56,259 nt of DNA from Peptococcaceae bacterium UBA3937 (GCA_002385735.1 DGEB01000008.1:14226-70484); one strand, 5' to 3'. Positions 8,965 to 17,426 are shown, counted from the stretch's first letter. The notes: generated from the letters alone by a model not told the origin. Program-made: numbers and translations.

Positions 8965-9216
8965 TTATTTTTTAAAAAAGGCGTGCAGTACCTGATCCGC
9001 CAGGTGCTCATCTGCGCCTTCGATAATCAGGTTAAACTTTTCTCCCTGGGCAATTCCCGCCGAGAGTACCGAAACAATACTTTTCGCGTTATAGCGGGTG
9101 TCTTCTTTTTCGAGATAGATGGTCGAACAAAACTTTGAGGCCAGATCAACCAACAAAAGAGCCGGGCGAGCGTGCAGCCCGGCTTCTTTTGTCAGGATGA
9201 ATTGTCTGATGATCAT
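8965..9216 (-). CDS. HPr family phosphocarrier protein, copy 1
   Basis: An 83-residue HPr. The active-site His15 lies in AGLHARPA, and Ser46 (NAKSIVSVL), the site used by HPr kinase in Bacillota, is present. It could therefore accept phosphate from enzyme I and also serve in catabolite control, unlike Crh, which lacks His15. It is the last gene of a tightly spaced group, 5 bases after the DUF2148 gene. A second HPr gene lies about 1 kb upstream in the same group; both keep all key residues, so neither appears degenerate. Confidence 0.9.
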   Translation of the reverse strand: MIIRQFILTKEAGLHARPALLLVDLASKFCSTIYLEKEDTRYNAKSIVSVLSAGIAQGEKFNLIIEGADEHLADQVLHAFFKK

Positions 9217-9221
9217 GTTGG

Positions 9222-9749
9222 TTATTTCCGGTCAAAGTAAATGTTTTTGCCCGTCGCGGAAACAGGGACCCCAACCACCAGTTCTCCTTCAATGAGACCC
9301 ATCTTTTTCGCCACGGCGCCGATCCGGTACATGATGCGGTTGTCCAGGTTAAATATGCTTGCCGTTTTGGCCGCCGACCCTAAAGCCACCCCCAGGTCCA
9401 GCACTCGCCAGGCGCAAAGCGGCCCGTCAAATTCCGCCCCCTCGACGGTCTTGAGGTCGGCGCAACGGTCCTGGCCACAAGCTCCGCAGTTTAAGCCGGC
9501 CGGGCTTGCTTGATTAAGGGACAGCAACAAAACGGCACTGGAACGGCGGACGTTTTCCCCGTCCCGGTCGTAATTCCTGCGCTGAGTTTCCTTCCCATAC
9601 TGCACCATGGCATCCGCCAGCCTGGCGACCCCTTCTCCGCTGACAATTTCAATGCCCACAAAATCGTCACCCCGGGCCTTGGGCGCTGTTTTCGCCGCAA
9701 GCGCCATAAATTCCACTACCTTAAGAATAGCCTCGTCTAAATCAGGCAT
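9222..9749 (-). CDS. DUF2148 ferredoxin-domain protein
   Basis: A 175-residue protein that matches the DUF2148 family as I know it. The signature is GLNCGACGQDRCADLK followed by GPLCAWRV, a Cys-x2-Cys-x4-Cys pattern with a fourth distant Cys, which could hold an iron-sulfur cluster. No catalytic role is established for the family; it is common in anaerobes. GGAAAGGAGG precedes the ATG. It lies between a small zinc-binding protein gene and an HPr gene, which suggests a shared transcript but not an obvious shared function. Confidence 0.75.
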   Translation of the reverse strand: MPDLDEAILKVVEFMALAAKTAPKARGDDFVGIEIVSGEGVARLADAMVQYGKETQRRNYDRDGENVRRSSAVLLLSLNQASPAGLNCGACGQDRCADLKTVEGAEFDGPLCAWRVLDLGVALGSAAKTASIFNLDNRIMYRIGAVAKKMGLIEGELVVGVPVSATGKNIYFDRK

Positions 9750-9806
9750 CTTGCCAACCTCCTTTCCTTATCGCCGGACCGAATGCCTTTCTTTTTTGAT
9801 TACTCC

Positions 9807-10172
9807 TTATTCATTCTCCTTGGGCGCTGCCTTTTCCTCTGTAGCTTTGCCTTTTTTTTCATCCACCACTTCTTCTACTTCCCTGACGATCCGGTAAGGC
9901 TTGGTGATGATGCGGACGGGCAAGGTTAAGATGGCGTGGCGCAAATCCTGCTTCAATTCCTCGTTTAAACGTTTCGGTTTCGTGAGGATCCGTTTTACCA
10001 TATCTTTGGCATAGAGCTTTAACAGGGCTTCTTCGTGAAAAGGGACTTCCCGCCCGCAATTTTGACATTCGGAGCGAATCAGTACATCATTGCTGTAAAC
10101 CAAAAAGTGGGGCCCCTCCTGATGACAACCGTTACAATAAAAGTCACATTCGATGCGTTTCAGGCTCGTCAT
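9807..10172 (-). CDS. Hypothetical protein with two Cys-x2-Cys pairs
   Basis: A 121-residue protein I do not recognise. Near the N-terminus CNGC (preceded by CDFY) and CQNC, about 23 residues apart, could form a zinc ribbon. The middle is basic and helical (KRILTKPKRLNEELKQDLRH), and the C-terminus is charged and low-complexity (DEKKGKATEEKAAPKENE). It starts 3 bases after the stop of HPr copy 2 and is therefore co-transcribed with it. A nucleic-acid or regulatory role is possible, but nothing in the sequence proves it. Confidence 0.6.
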   Translation of the reverse strand: MTSLKRIECDFYCNGCHQEGPHFLVYSNDVLIRSECQNCGREVPFHEEALLKLYAKDMVKRILTKPKRLNEELKQDLRHAILTLPVRIITKPYRIVREVEEVVDEKKGKATEEKAAPKENE

Positions 10173-10175
10173 TGT

Positions 10176-10439
10176 TTACTCTCCAAAATTACTCTCAATT
10201 AACTCCACCAGGGCTTTTTCCGCTTCCTGTTCATCTTCCCCGTCAATCACCAGCGTAATCTTCGTTCCCTGGCCAATCCCGCCGGAGAGAACGGAGATAA
10301 TGCTCTTGGCATTGATGGTTTTGTCCTCTTTTTCAATCGTCACCGAGGACTTGAATTTACCGGCCGTTTGCACAAACATGGAAGCCGGACGTGCGTGCAG
10401 GCCTGTTTTGTTGGTAATGGTAATTTCTCTTTTAATCAT
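10176..10439 (-). CDS. HPr family phosphocarrier protein, copy 2
   Basis: An 87-residue HPr with His15 in TGLHARPAS and Ser46 in NAKSIISVL. Its start codon overlaps the end of the large sigma-54 activator gene by 8 bases (ATGATTAA), so it is probably translationally coupled to it. This pairing suggests HPr made here phosphorylates the PTS domains of that activator or the nearby galactitol-type EIIA. It resembles HPr copy 1 closely (shared IEKEDK/LEKEDT and NAKSI segments), consistent with duplication. Confidence 0.9.
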   Translation of the reverse strand: MIKREITITNKTGLHARPASMFVQTAGKFKSSVTIEKEDKTINAKSIISVLSGGIGQGTKITLVIDGEDEQEAEKALVELIESNFGE

Positions 10440-13400
10440 TTGTTACTGCCTCCCCATCTTTGTACTTTGTTAAAATCCTTAAGACTTCCTCTGCGTCATG
10501 TGCTTTTTTTATCGCTTTCGCAATTTCGGTATTCTTGATGATTTTATAAACGCGCCGGAAGGCGCTTTGGGCATCTTCATTAAGCGCCAGCAGAAAAACC
10601 AGCGACACCTTTTCTCCCTCTCCCCAGTCCACCGGCTCCTTTAAAACCAGGACCCCAATCACGGGAACAATGATTTCCTCGCTATAACCGTGGGGGATGG
10701 CCAATTCATTACCGACAAAGGTGGAAGCCAGCTTTTCCCTTTCCAAAACCCCTTGGAGATAATGTGCGGTGACATAGCCCCGCTTGACTAATAAATCCGT
10801 GATTATATGCAAAGCTTCGTTTTTGTCTTTAGCTTGCGCATTTACCAGAATTAAATCCTTCCGAAACAAGGAATCCCCATGCTTAAAAAAGGAGGCGCCT
10901 CCTTTCCACAAAGCCAGGTGATCATTAACTAAGCGGATTAATTTGGCCATGCCGGCTCCTTTCAGGATTTCCGCCGAAGAGATAAAGGGTAGGTCGGGGT
11001 GTTTGGGATTAACCGTGCCCACAATGGCTAAAATATGCATGTTCCGCCTGATTTTTTCGATTTGTTCCAGAATGTCGTTTTCATCCAGGATCCCTAAGGT
11101 CACAATTTTGACCTCCGGATTGATTTCCTTGATTCGATCGGCGATTTTCCGCTGGAGCAGTTTCGCGGTCCCGTCCCCCGTCAGGCAGAGACTGATGATG
11201 GCGCTTTCCTTTGGACCGAAAGAGGATAAATTGGCGATTTCCTGAGCCGTCCCCCATTCGCTGCTTTTTTCCTTGATTAACGAATCCGCCACATAATCCA
11301 GATCCGCATCCGGGAGGAGAACCTTGCGGACCGCTTCGATCACCATGACGGTGTCCACCCGCCCGACGGTGCGGGTCCTGATACCGGTCATTTGGGTGAT
11401 CTGCTGGCCAAAACCCAGGGGCGAGCCCATATCCACCAAAAGCAAGACCCCTTTTTGCCGGTTGACCTGCCGCACTTTTTCCAAGGTCCTTTTTAAGGCT
11501 GCTTCCGGCTTTTCGTCCAAGGTCATCTCCACCGTCTTCACCAGATTGACCCCTAATAAGCGGTTGGCAACGGCGGCCATCCCTTCCGCCACGTGGCCGT
11601 GGGAGATGACAATAAGGCCGATGGTATCCTGCGGGTGCACTTCCTTCTTGGAGAGTGTCCGCAAATACATGGCAATAAAGCCGATTTCCTCTTCCGGCAG
11701 TTCGATTCCTAAATAGTAGTGGGTCAGGGACGCCATTTCCGTAGCAAGCTTAAACTCTTTGGCGTAATCCTCCTTCACCTTTTCCAGGTGGGGATTCGTA
11801 ATCGCTTTTCCCGATTTGATCCTTTCCACGGAGGCATTCAGGTGGGTGGCCAGACAATAAAAGAGGGTTTCATCAAGTTCGCCCAGACCGGATTCCGCAA
11901 TTTTAATCATTTCCTCGACCAATTCCACGATTTTTGGACCTACAATCAGCTTTAAATCGTCTTTAATGTACTTGTTTTTGTTTTTTTGCACCTGCTTGAT
12001 AATATTTTTAACCTTGATTTCCAGATCATCGCCAATTAGTTTGTTAATCACCGCATTGGAAAAACCCAGCTCCTGCAGCTTCTGGTAGTTTTCCTCAATG
12101 TTCCGGTAGATTTCGGCAGGCAGGTTATAGAGATTGTCGCCGCCGGTGTTGTTATTGTTGTTTTCCAGGGACACCCCGTCCCCCGCGGCCTGGTAAGGAT
12201 AAAAGACGAGGTCGCCGGTGATAAACTGTTCAATCTCCATCCGGTTCCAACTGGCATTAATCATCCCTTTGGCCACATGGGAAGGCAAAGCCCCTAAATC
12301 CACATAGATCCCCGCGTCCTCTTGATTTCCTTTAATCTGCATCTCGGCCATATAGGTCAGAAAGCCACGGGCGCAGGCCACCTGGATATCCGAACGGAGT
12401 TGTCCGATGTTGCCGAGGCACTCGTAAACCAAAAGAGCCTTTAAGGCATTGTAGGACACGGTAATCCGGTTATGAATGCGGGCAGCTTCCTTTCGGAAAA
12501 ACATTTTTATAATTTCAAACCTTTCTTCCGCAGGCCGGCCCGCTAAGGGCGGTAGTTCAATAATCATCGGAATCCGGCGGCGGAAAGTCCCCAGGAGGCT
12601 TGTTTCAATATCTTCCGTGGTAGCCGCGATAATCATGACATGGGCCGACAAGGTGGAAGATGTTTCCCCGAGCCTCCGGTATTTGCCCTTGTCAATCAGT
12701 TGAAACAAAATCTCCTGCCCATCAGGCGGGAGACGGTGCACTTCGTCCAAAAAGAGAATCCCGCCGTCGGCTTTGGCCACCAGGCCGTCCCGGTCCGTAT
12801 CCGCCCCGGTAAAAGCTCCTTTTTTGTAACCAAATAATTGGGCCAGCAAAAGCTGGGGGTTTTCGGCATAATCGGCGCAGTTAAAAACTACAAAAGGAAA
12901 TTGTTGCGCTTTCAGTTTTTTGACCTGTAAAGCATATTTATACATGGCCTCCGCCATTTCACTTTTGCCCACACCGGTCATCCCCACAATCAAGGTGTGC
13001 AAACCATGGGGAGGATAAAGCACCGCCGCCTTGGCCTGTTCCACCTTGACCCGCAGGCTCTTGTCCCAGCCAATCATGGCCGAAAAGGGGTCCACGCCCT
13101 GGAAAACAAAGCCCTGCCGCGTTTCCTCTTCCCTTCCGCTGACCGGTCCTTGCTCTCTTGGCATGCCCTTTTCTTTTGCGGCCGGGTTTTTCCCGGCTGC
13201 GTCCGGCTTTGACGGCGCGCCTGGTAAAGTCCCCTCCTGGGCCATCTCGCTTAGGATTTTCGAGATACTGTACCTGGAAACAGCAAAGCCCCGGTTGTTA
13301 ATCTCCGTGGTGAGCATTCGCTCCGAGATGCCGGGCGAAGCCGTTAAAATCGCTTTGATTTCTTTGATTAACAAAGGCTTTCTTCTTTCCCGGGAATCGG

Positions 13401-13530
13401 CGATATTGGCCGCCTGCCTCAGTTGGGTCACCTCGCTGCGGTTCATGTAAAGCCGTTTGGCTAATTCCTCATCGGTAAAAGGATTCTTTTTATCTTCTTG
13501 CTCGATCAGGTGCAACAATTTTTCCTTCAT
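10432..13530 (-). CDS. LevR-type sigma-54 activator with PRD, EIIA(Man)-, EIIB(Gat)- and EIIA(Fru/Mtl)-like domains
   Basis: A 1032-residue PTS-controlled sigma-54 activator. In order: two HTH-like segments (1-100), a linker, an AAA+ domain with Walker A GMTGVGKSE (193-201), the sigma-54 contact loop GAFTGAD (238-244) and Walker B GGILFLDE (256-263), a PRD-like domain (about 530-600, LATHLNA), a mannose-type EIIA domain with VISHGHVAEGM, a galactitol-type EIIB-like segment with SLCLTGDGTA, and a C-terminal fructose/mannitol-type EIIA domain with ELAIPHGY. LevR of Bacillus ends in a second PRD; here an EIIA domain takes that place, as in MtlR. Phosphorylation by HPr or EIIB should tune activity. 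Its likely targets are the two sigma-54 promoters at 15.2 and 24.1 kb. Confidence 0.88.
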   Translation of the reverse strand: MKEKLLHLIEQEDKKNPFTDEELAKRLYMNRSEVTQLRQAANIADSRERRKPLLIKEIKAILTASPGISERMLTTEINNRGFAVSRYSISKILSEMAQEGTLPGAPSKPDAAGKNPAAKEKGMPREQGPVSGREEETRQGFVFQGVDPFSAMIGWDKSLRVKVEQAKAAVLYPPHGLHTLIVGMTGVGKSEMAEAMYKYALQVKKLKAQQFPFVVFNCADYAENPQLLLAQLFGYKKGAFTGADTDRDGLVAKADGGILFLDEVHRLPPDGQEILFQLIDKGKYRRLGETSSTLSAHVMIIAATTEDIETSLLGTFRRRIPMIIELPPLAGRPAEERFEIIKMFFRKEAARIHNRITVSYNALKALLVYECLGNIGQLRSDIQVACARGFLTYMAEMQIKGNQEDAGIYVDLGALPSHVAKGMINASWNRMEIEQFITGDLVFYPYQAAGDGVSLENNNNNTGGDNLYNLPAEIYRNIEENYQKLQELGFSNAVINKLIGDDLEIKVKNIIKQVQKNKNKYIKDDLKLIVGPKIVELVEEMIKIAESGLGELDETLFYCLATHLNASVERIKSGKAITNPHLEKVKEDYAKEFKLATEMASLTHYYLGIELPEEEIGFIAMYLRTLSKKEVHPQDTIGLIVISHGHVAEGMAAVANRLLGVNLVKTVEMTLDEKPEAALKRTLEKVRQVNRQKGVLLLVDMGSPLGFGQQITQMTGIRTRTVGRVDTVMVIEAVRKVLLPDADLDYVADSLIKEKSSEWGTAQEIANLSSFGPKESAIISLCLTGDGTAKLLQRKIADRIKEINPEVKIVTLGILDENDILEQIEKIRRNMHILAIVGTVNPKHPDLPFISSAEILKGAGMAKLIRLVNDHLALWKGGASFFKHGDSLFRKDLILVNAQAKDKNEALHIITDLLVKRGYVTAHYLQGVLEREKLASTFVGNELAIPHGYSEEIIVPVIGVLVLKEPVDWGEGEKVSLVFLLALNEDAQSAFRRVYKIIKNTEIAKAIKKAHDAEEVLRILTKYKDGEAVTND

Positions 13531-13607
13531 CAGCTATCCTCCTACATCCCGCGGGTCACCAAGGAGCAATCCTGCCCAAGAGAATCCCTCCCGGGCAAAA
13601 CTCTTCC

Positions 13608-14369
13608 CTAAGCATAAGTACGACCACCATCGAGGATAATAACCTGCCCATTGATAAAACTGCCTAAATCCGAGGCAAGAAAGGCGGCCAGATAAGCCAC
13701 GTCTTCCGGGTACCCCAATCTTCTCAAGGGCACCTGCAAAATCAGTTTGTGCTGGTCCTCCGGACTGGGATAAAGACTTTTCAGAAAATCCGTCACGATT
13801 AAAGTTGGCGCCAGCACATTAGTCCTGATTCCTTTAGGTCCTAAAGAACGGGCCAGGTTTCTCGTAAAACCAATCAGCGCCGATTTGGAAGCAGCGTAAT
13901 GCGGGCCACCCCCACCGCCGGTATAGGCCCCGGTGGAAGCGATATTAATGATGACGCCGCTCTGGGTAGGCAACATAAAAGGCAATACTTCCTTCACACT
14001 ATAAAACGCGCCCAGCAGGTTTACTTGCATGGTCTTTTCGAGCTCCCCGTAAGCCAGCTCTTCGATCCCCTTCCGTGAGGTTATGCCCGCGTTATTGACC
14101 AGAATATCGATTTTGCCATATTTCTGCCCCACCTGCTCGCAGATTCTCCTGACCTCGGCCGGTTCACTGACACTGCCCTGCACAGGAAAAGCCTCGCCCC
14201 CCAGCGTCTCAATCTCCTGGACTAAGGACCGGGCATCCGCTTCACTCTGCGCATAGTTTACCGCCACTTTGGCCCCGCATTGGGCAAAAGTGAGGGCAAT
14301 ACTCCGTCCGATTCCTCTGGAGGCACCGGTAATTAAAGCAACTTTAGAAGCTAAATCGATGGCCAGCAT
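13608..14369 (-). CDS. Short-chain dehydrogenase/reductase (FabG-like)
   Basis: A 253-residue classical SDR. The cofactor motif TGASRGIG, the NNAG motif, the catalytic Ser region and Tyr-x3-Lys (HYAASKSAL) are present, so it is an active NAD(P)-dependent oxidoreductase. The ATG at 14369 follows AAGGGGG; a GTG at 14393 is possible. FabG, gluconate 5-dehydrogenase and sugar dehydrogenase cannot be separated by sequence alone. Its place between the PTS activator gene and a sigma-54 promoter, and the absence of other fatty-acid genes, suggest an oxidation or reduction step on the sugar or polyol handled by this cluster. Confidence 0.8.
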   Translation of the reverse strand: MLAIDLASKVALITGASRGIGRSIALTFAQCGAKVAVNYAQSEADARSLVQEIETLGGEAFPVQGSVSEPAEVRRICEQVGQKYGKIDILVNNAGITSRKGIEELAYGELEKTMQVNLLGAFYSVKEVLPFMLPTQSGVIINIASTGAYTGGGGGPHYAASKSALIGFTRNLARSLGPKGIRTNVLAPTLIVTDFLKSLYPSPEDQHKLILQVPLRRLGYPEDVAYLAAFLASDLGSFINGQVIILDGGRTYA

Positions 14370-14477
14370 CCTGCACACGCCCCCTTCTGCCACTTTCTTT
14401 CCGCTTGCGTTTTTTCATTCATCTGCCCTTTGCTTTTTTACCCCTGGGCTTTTCATTGGCCCTTTTTACTGTTTATT

Positions 14478-15101
14478 TTACTTCGCTGTCCTTACTTTCT
14501 CCCGTTTCCCGGGTCCGGGTTGTTGCGCTTTTTCGGGGTGTAACCGTTGTTGCCAGTAGGTCAGTTTCTGCATCAACTCATCGCCGTTGCTCATTTCTTT
14601 GGGGAAAAACCAGTACCGGCCCCGCATGAAATTATTCCGGCCAATCCGCAGAAGCACCTTGCTGGTTAGGGGAAACCGGCGGACGTTCAGGTAATCCAAA
14701 TCGGCCCACCGGAATTCATGGGCCCGACCAAAGCCGTGAAAGCGGATTTTTTCCCCATCATCCGTGATTTTGGCCGGATTATTTAAACCAACCACTTCAA
14801 AAAACAGGACGACGGACACGAGAATGATTATATACTGGTAAAAGAGATTGTCGGGATTCTGGATAAAGTTGACGATGGCACCGGCCAGGATCACCGTCAT
14901 CAAGATAACCGGGCCCAGGGAAGCAAAAAGATATTTGGAGGTGGTATACTTATACACCCTTACTCCCTGTGGCCATGTGGGAACGGCGTTTTCTCCCGCA
15001 AGCCCCTGCTTCTCTTTGGTCAAATCCGCTTTCGCTTTAGCCGTAGCAGCCGCATTTTCGTTCATCGCGGTATTTTTCACTCTTGCTGCATGCTCATCCA
15101 C
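14478..15101 (-). CDS. Membrane protein with two helices and a PH-like soluble part
   Basis: A 207-residue protein from GTG at 15101. The N-terminal 50 residues are Ala/Lys-rich and soluble. Two membrane helices follow (SLGPVILMTVILAGAIVNFI; YIIILVSVVLFFEVV), then a beta-rich region (GEKIRFHGFGRAHEFRWADL) that resembles small bacterial PH-like domains. The GTG start is chosen because AAAGGGGG precedes it and because the sigma-54 promoter just upstream would start transcription near 15165, making an ATG at 15167 impossible on that transcript. The function is unknown. It is probably co-transcribed with the SDR gene 108 bases downstream. Confidence 0.6.
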   Translation of the reverse strand: MDEHAARVKNTAMNENAAATAKAKADLTKEKQGLAGENAVPTWPQGVRVYKYTTSKYLFASLGPVILMTVILAGAIVNFIQNPDNLFYQYIIILVSVVLFFEVVGLNNPAKITDDGEKIRFHGFGRAHEFRWADLDYLNVRRFPLTSKVLLRIGRNNFMRGRYWFFPKEMSNGDELMQKLTYWQQRLHPEKAQQPGPGKREKVRTAK

Positions 15102-15175
15102 TGGCGGTCCCCCTTTAGGTCCCTTTTCCCCTTTTATAGCCCCTAGGGGATAGACAATTCCCTTCATTTTATTAA

Positions 15176-15191
15176 TGCAAAAAAGGTGCCC
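15176..15191 (-). promoter_or_regulatory. Sigma-54 promoter P2, before the membrane protein/SDR/activator block
   Basis: On the minus strand TGGGCACCTTTTTTGCAT matches the -24/-12 pattern: GG at 15190-15189 and GC at 15178-15177, exactly 10 bases apart. Transcription should begin near 15165, giving a leader of about 64 bases. The sequence after the -12 element, TTGCATTAATAAAATG, is identical to that at the other sigma-54 promoter (24135-24152). Confidence 0.75.
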
Positions 15192-15238
15192 AAAACCGGC
15201 ATATACTGTTGTTTAAAAAATGTGGGTGGTGGCCGCCT

Positions 15239-15886
15239 TTACTTTTGCCCGTAGCGCTCCACAATCCACTGCCGCAAAACCTGGCATTCGTCCGGATCCA
15301 TTTCTTTCAGGCGGCCCAGCATTTTGGCGTAAAAGGTGATTTTGGCCGCTTCTTCCACGATCACCGCATTGGCAAAAGCAGTCTTAATATCGGGTCCTAC
15401 GGTTAACAGGCCGTGGTTGGACATCAACACCGCAGATTTGTCTTCTAAAGTCTCCGCAACAGTTTCCGCCAGTTCCACCGAACCCATCCGCCGGTAAGGG
15501 GCTGTTTTCACAGGTTCAGCCACTAAAGCTGCCAGTTCCGCGGCAACCAGCGTAAACTCCACATCACAGGAGGCCCAGGCCGTCGCAAAGACGGAATGGG
15601 TATGCACGACCCCGCCCACATCCTTTCTTTTCCGGTAAACAGTGGTGTGCAGCGGCGTTTCGATGGAGGGCTTCCGGTCTCCCTCGATGGTTTTCCCCTG
15701 CTCATCCACAACCACAATATCAGCCGGTTCAAGTTCCTCATAATCCATTCCGCTGGGCGTGATACAAATATGGCCGGTGGCAGGGTCCCGCAAGCTGAAA
15801 TTACCAAAAGTTAAGGAAATTAACCCCATTTGCTGAGCTTTCAGCGCAATTTTGATGACCATTTCCCGTTCCTTTTTTAATAGCAT
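15239..15886 (-). CDS. Class II aldolase/adducin family protein
   Basis: A 215-residue class II aldolase of the L-fuculose-phosphate aldolase type. The zinc site is recognisable: Glu76 (KPSIETPLH), His95 and His97 (VVHTHSV) and His158 (SNHGLL). Family members split phosphorylated ketoses by retro-aldol reaction, or act as dehydratases (MtnB) or decarboxylases. GGGAG precedes the ATG. It lies downstream of the RuBisCO-like gene; that pairing is also seen in methionine salvage, but MtnA, MtnK and MtnX are absent and the surrounding PTS argues for a sugar-phosphate substrate. Confidence 0.8.
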   Translation of the reverse strand: MLLKKEREMVIKIALKAQQMGLISLTFGNFSLRDPATGHICITPSGMDYEELEPADIVVVDEQGKTIEGDRKPSIETPLHTTVYRKRKDVGGVVHTHSVFATAWASCDVEFTLVAAELAALVAEPVKTAPYRRMGSVELAETVAETLEDKSAVLMSNHGLLTVGPDIKTAFANAVIVEEAAKITFYAKMLGRLKEMDPDECQVLRQWIVERYGQK

Positions 15887-15996
15887 TGATCCAACACTCC
15901 CTTCTGTTCTCGCTTTTTATTATGCAACTTGACCCCTGTTTTTATGTAAACAAGCCCTGTTCTCGCGTTAGGGTTTCCCTAAGGGCAGTGATAGTA

Positions 15997-16032
15997 ATTC
16001 AGAGCTGGAGCAATTGCCGACCAGCTCTGAAT
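15997..16032. repeat. Perfect 12-bp inverted repeat between RuBisCO-like and aldolase genes
   Basis: ATTCAGAGCTGG at 15997-16008 is followed 12 bases later by its exact complement at 16021-16032. There is no T run on either side, so it is not a standard terminator. It could be an mRNA-processing hairpin, an attenuator or a protein-binding site. The surrounding 220-base gap also holds TTAGGG-TTT-CCCTAA; no gene is visible in it. Confidence 0.6.
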
Positions 16033-16106
16033 CATTCGTTATACTATTATGTGTGTGTTGAAGCTCTTCTGAGGATGGTCACACTTAGCTAAACAACTCA
16101 CCAAAA

Positions 16107-17426
16107 TTAATTCTTTTTGAGATCGTAGATGTCTTTCTCACCGTAAATACCCCAGGCATCGATGGCTGCTTTCAGTTCCTTGTTGGCCGGATCCTGACAA
16201 GCTTCTCTCAAGCTTTGTCCCTTCATAACAGCGTCAATACCTTGTCTGAAGGCTTTTCCACCGGCAACAGTGCCCATCGGATGGCCAATGACCGCACCAC
16301 CGGCAGCGATTATAACATCCTTGCCAAACTTGTGGATTAATTCTTCAATGTGGCCCTGTGTGGTTCCGCCACCAGGCATCAGCATCATGGGTTTAATATT
16401 CTTCCACGGGCTGGCCATCGCATAGGAGGTGTTAAGGAAGGCATCCATGCTGAAGGGGAACTTACCGTATGGGCTTAACAATATCGCCATGTCCATACCG
16501 GCTAAACGAGGTAATTTCGCATTGGCCAGCAAGACGGAGATTCCGGAGGAGTCGGATACCGACAAAGCGCCTTGCAGGTCAGGATGGGAGAGAATCGGCA
16601 CATTGATTTCCGGATCTTCGGCCAACATTCTCGCGGCATCCAAACCAATAGTCCAGGTGTTGACCATTAAACCATTGGCACCGGCTTCGATAGCCCGTAA
16701 AGCGTTGTCTCTGAGTTTTTCGGTCCTGTCCGTAATGTTGAAGGTGAAAATGGTCTTTTCGCCCTTTTCCTCATCAGCAGCTTTCAGAGCCTTCATGACC
16801 TCTTTAACTCTTTCTTCCAAGGGGCAATAGGGTTGATCGGCTGTTAATTCATCGTCTTTAATGATATCAACGCCGCCTAAAGCAACTTCATAAGCCAGTT
16901 CGGCAGTTTGTTTCGGATTCAAACCGGTGCAGGGTTTAATCATGTTGTTGATGAGCGGTCTGTCATAAACGCCTAACACTTCGCGGATCCCCTGGGTACC
17001 GAATTTCGGCCCTTGGAACTGAGCCAGGTAACTTTCCGGGAACTCAACGTCCATTAATTTTAACTTGCCCATGAAAGAAATGTTACCTACTAATACGGTT
17101 AATATCATCGAGAAAGCGGTGCCAACATTAACCACCGGGAAAGCAACTCTGAGGATGTATTGTCTTTCGAGAACATCATCAGGCAGGGCGCCGATATAGG
17201 CCGGGATTTCATAAAGGCCCACCACACGGCCTAAATGCTTTTGTCTTAATTCCGGGGTTTCACCGGGAACAGGCGTCCAGGTGCCGGAAGTTTGTTCAAC
17301 AGCGATGGCGGCAGCATATTTTACTGATTCCACATCACGGTTGGTTTGAATGTAGTAAGTAGCGATAATAAAGTCTTCTTTTTCAATTCCATCCGGGAAT
17401 TGCATAAATAAGGGATCTACATACAT
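16107..17426 (-). CDS. RuBisCO-like protein (form IV type)
   Basis: A 439-residue RuBisCO large-chain homologue. The metal-site motif GGVDIIKDDE is intact (Lys190 equals the carbamylated Lys201; Asp192, Glu193), as are GTWTPVPGET, Asn115, Lys164 (equals Lys175) and the glycine motifs 352-354 and 376-377. The second lysine of KPKLGL is Cys166, and Arg295 is replaced by Pro282 after His281; the His327 equivalent is not seen. A genuine carboxylase is therefore unlikely. Known RuBisCO-like proteins act as enolases, isomerases or decarboxylases on phosphorylated keto sugars. AGGAGG precedes the ATG. Neighbours are a SorC regulator, a galactitol-type PTS, a polyol dehydrogenase and an aldolase, so the substrate is probably a sugar or polyol phosphate, as yet unknown. 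Confidence 0.88.
   Translation of the reverse strand: MYVDPLFMQFPDGIEKEDFIIATYYIQTNRDVESVKYAAAIAVEQTSGTWTPVPGETPELRQKHLGRVVGLYEIPAYIGALPDDVLERQYILRVAFPVVNVGTAFSMILTVLVGNISFMGKLKLMDVEFPESYLAQFQGPKFGTQGIREVLGVYDRPLINNMIKPCTGLNPKQTAELAYEVALGGVDIIKDDELTADQPYCPLEERVKEVMKALKAADEEKGEKTIFTFNITDRTEKLRDNALRAIEAGANGLMVNTWTIGLDAARMLAEDPEINVPILSHPDLQGALSVSDSSGISVLLANAKLPRLAGMDMAILLSPYGKFPFSMDAFLNTSYAMASPWKNIKPMMLMPGGGTTQGHIEELIHKFGKDVIIAAGGAVIGHPMGTVAGGKAFRQGIDAVMKGQSLREACQDPANKELKAAIDAWGIYGEKDIYDLKKN

Noticed and set aside
15921..15938. Possible sigma-54 promoter before the aldolase gene (GGGGTCAAGTTGCAT)
   Set aside because: The spacing between GG and GC is 9 bases instead of the strict 10, and the -24 element is poor.
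16107..17426. Genuine carbon-fixing RuBisCO
   Set aside because: Key residues equivalent to Lys177 and Arg295 are replaced, and no phosphoribulokinase or other Calvin-type or AMP-pathway gene is nearby.
15239..17426. Methionine salvage pair (MtnW enolase plus MtnB dehydratase)
   Set aside because: The pairing of a RuBisCO-like protein with a class II aldolase fits, but mtnA, mtnK, mtnX and mtnD are absent and the genes sit in a PTS polyol cluster. Not fully excluded.
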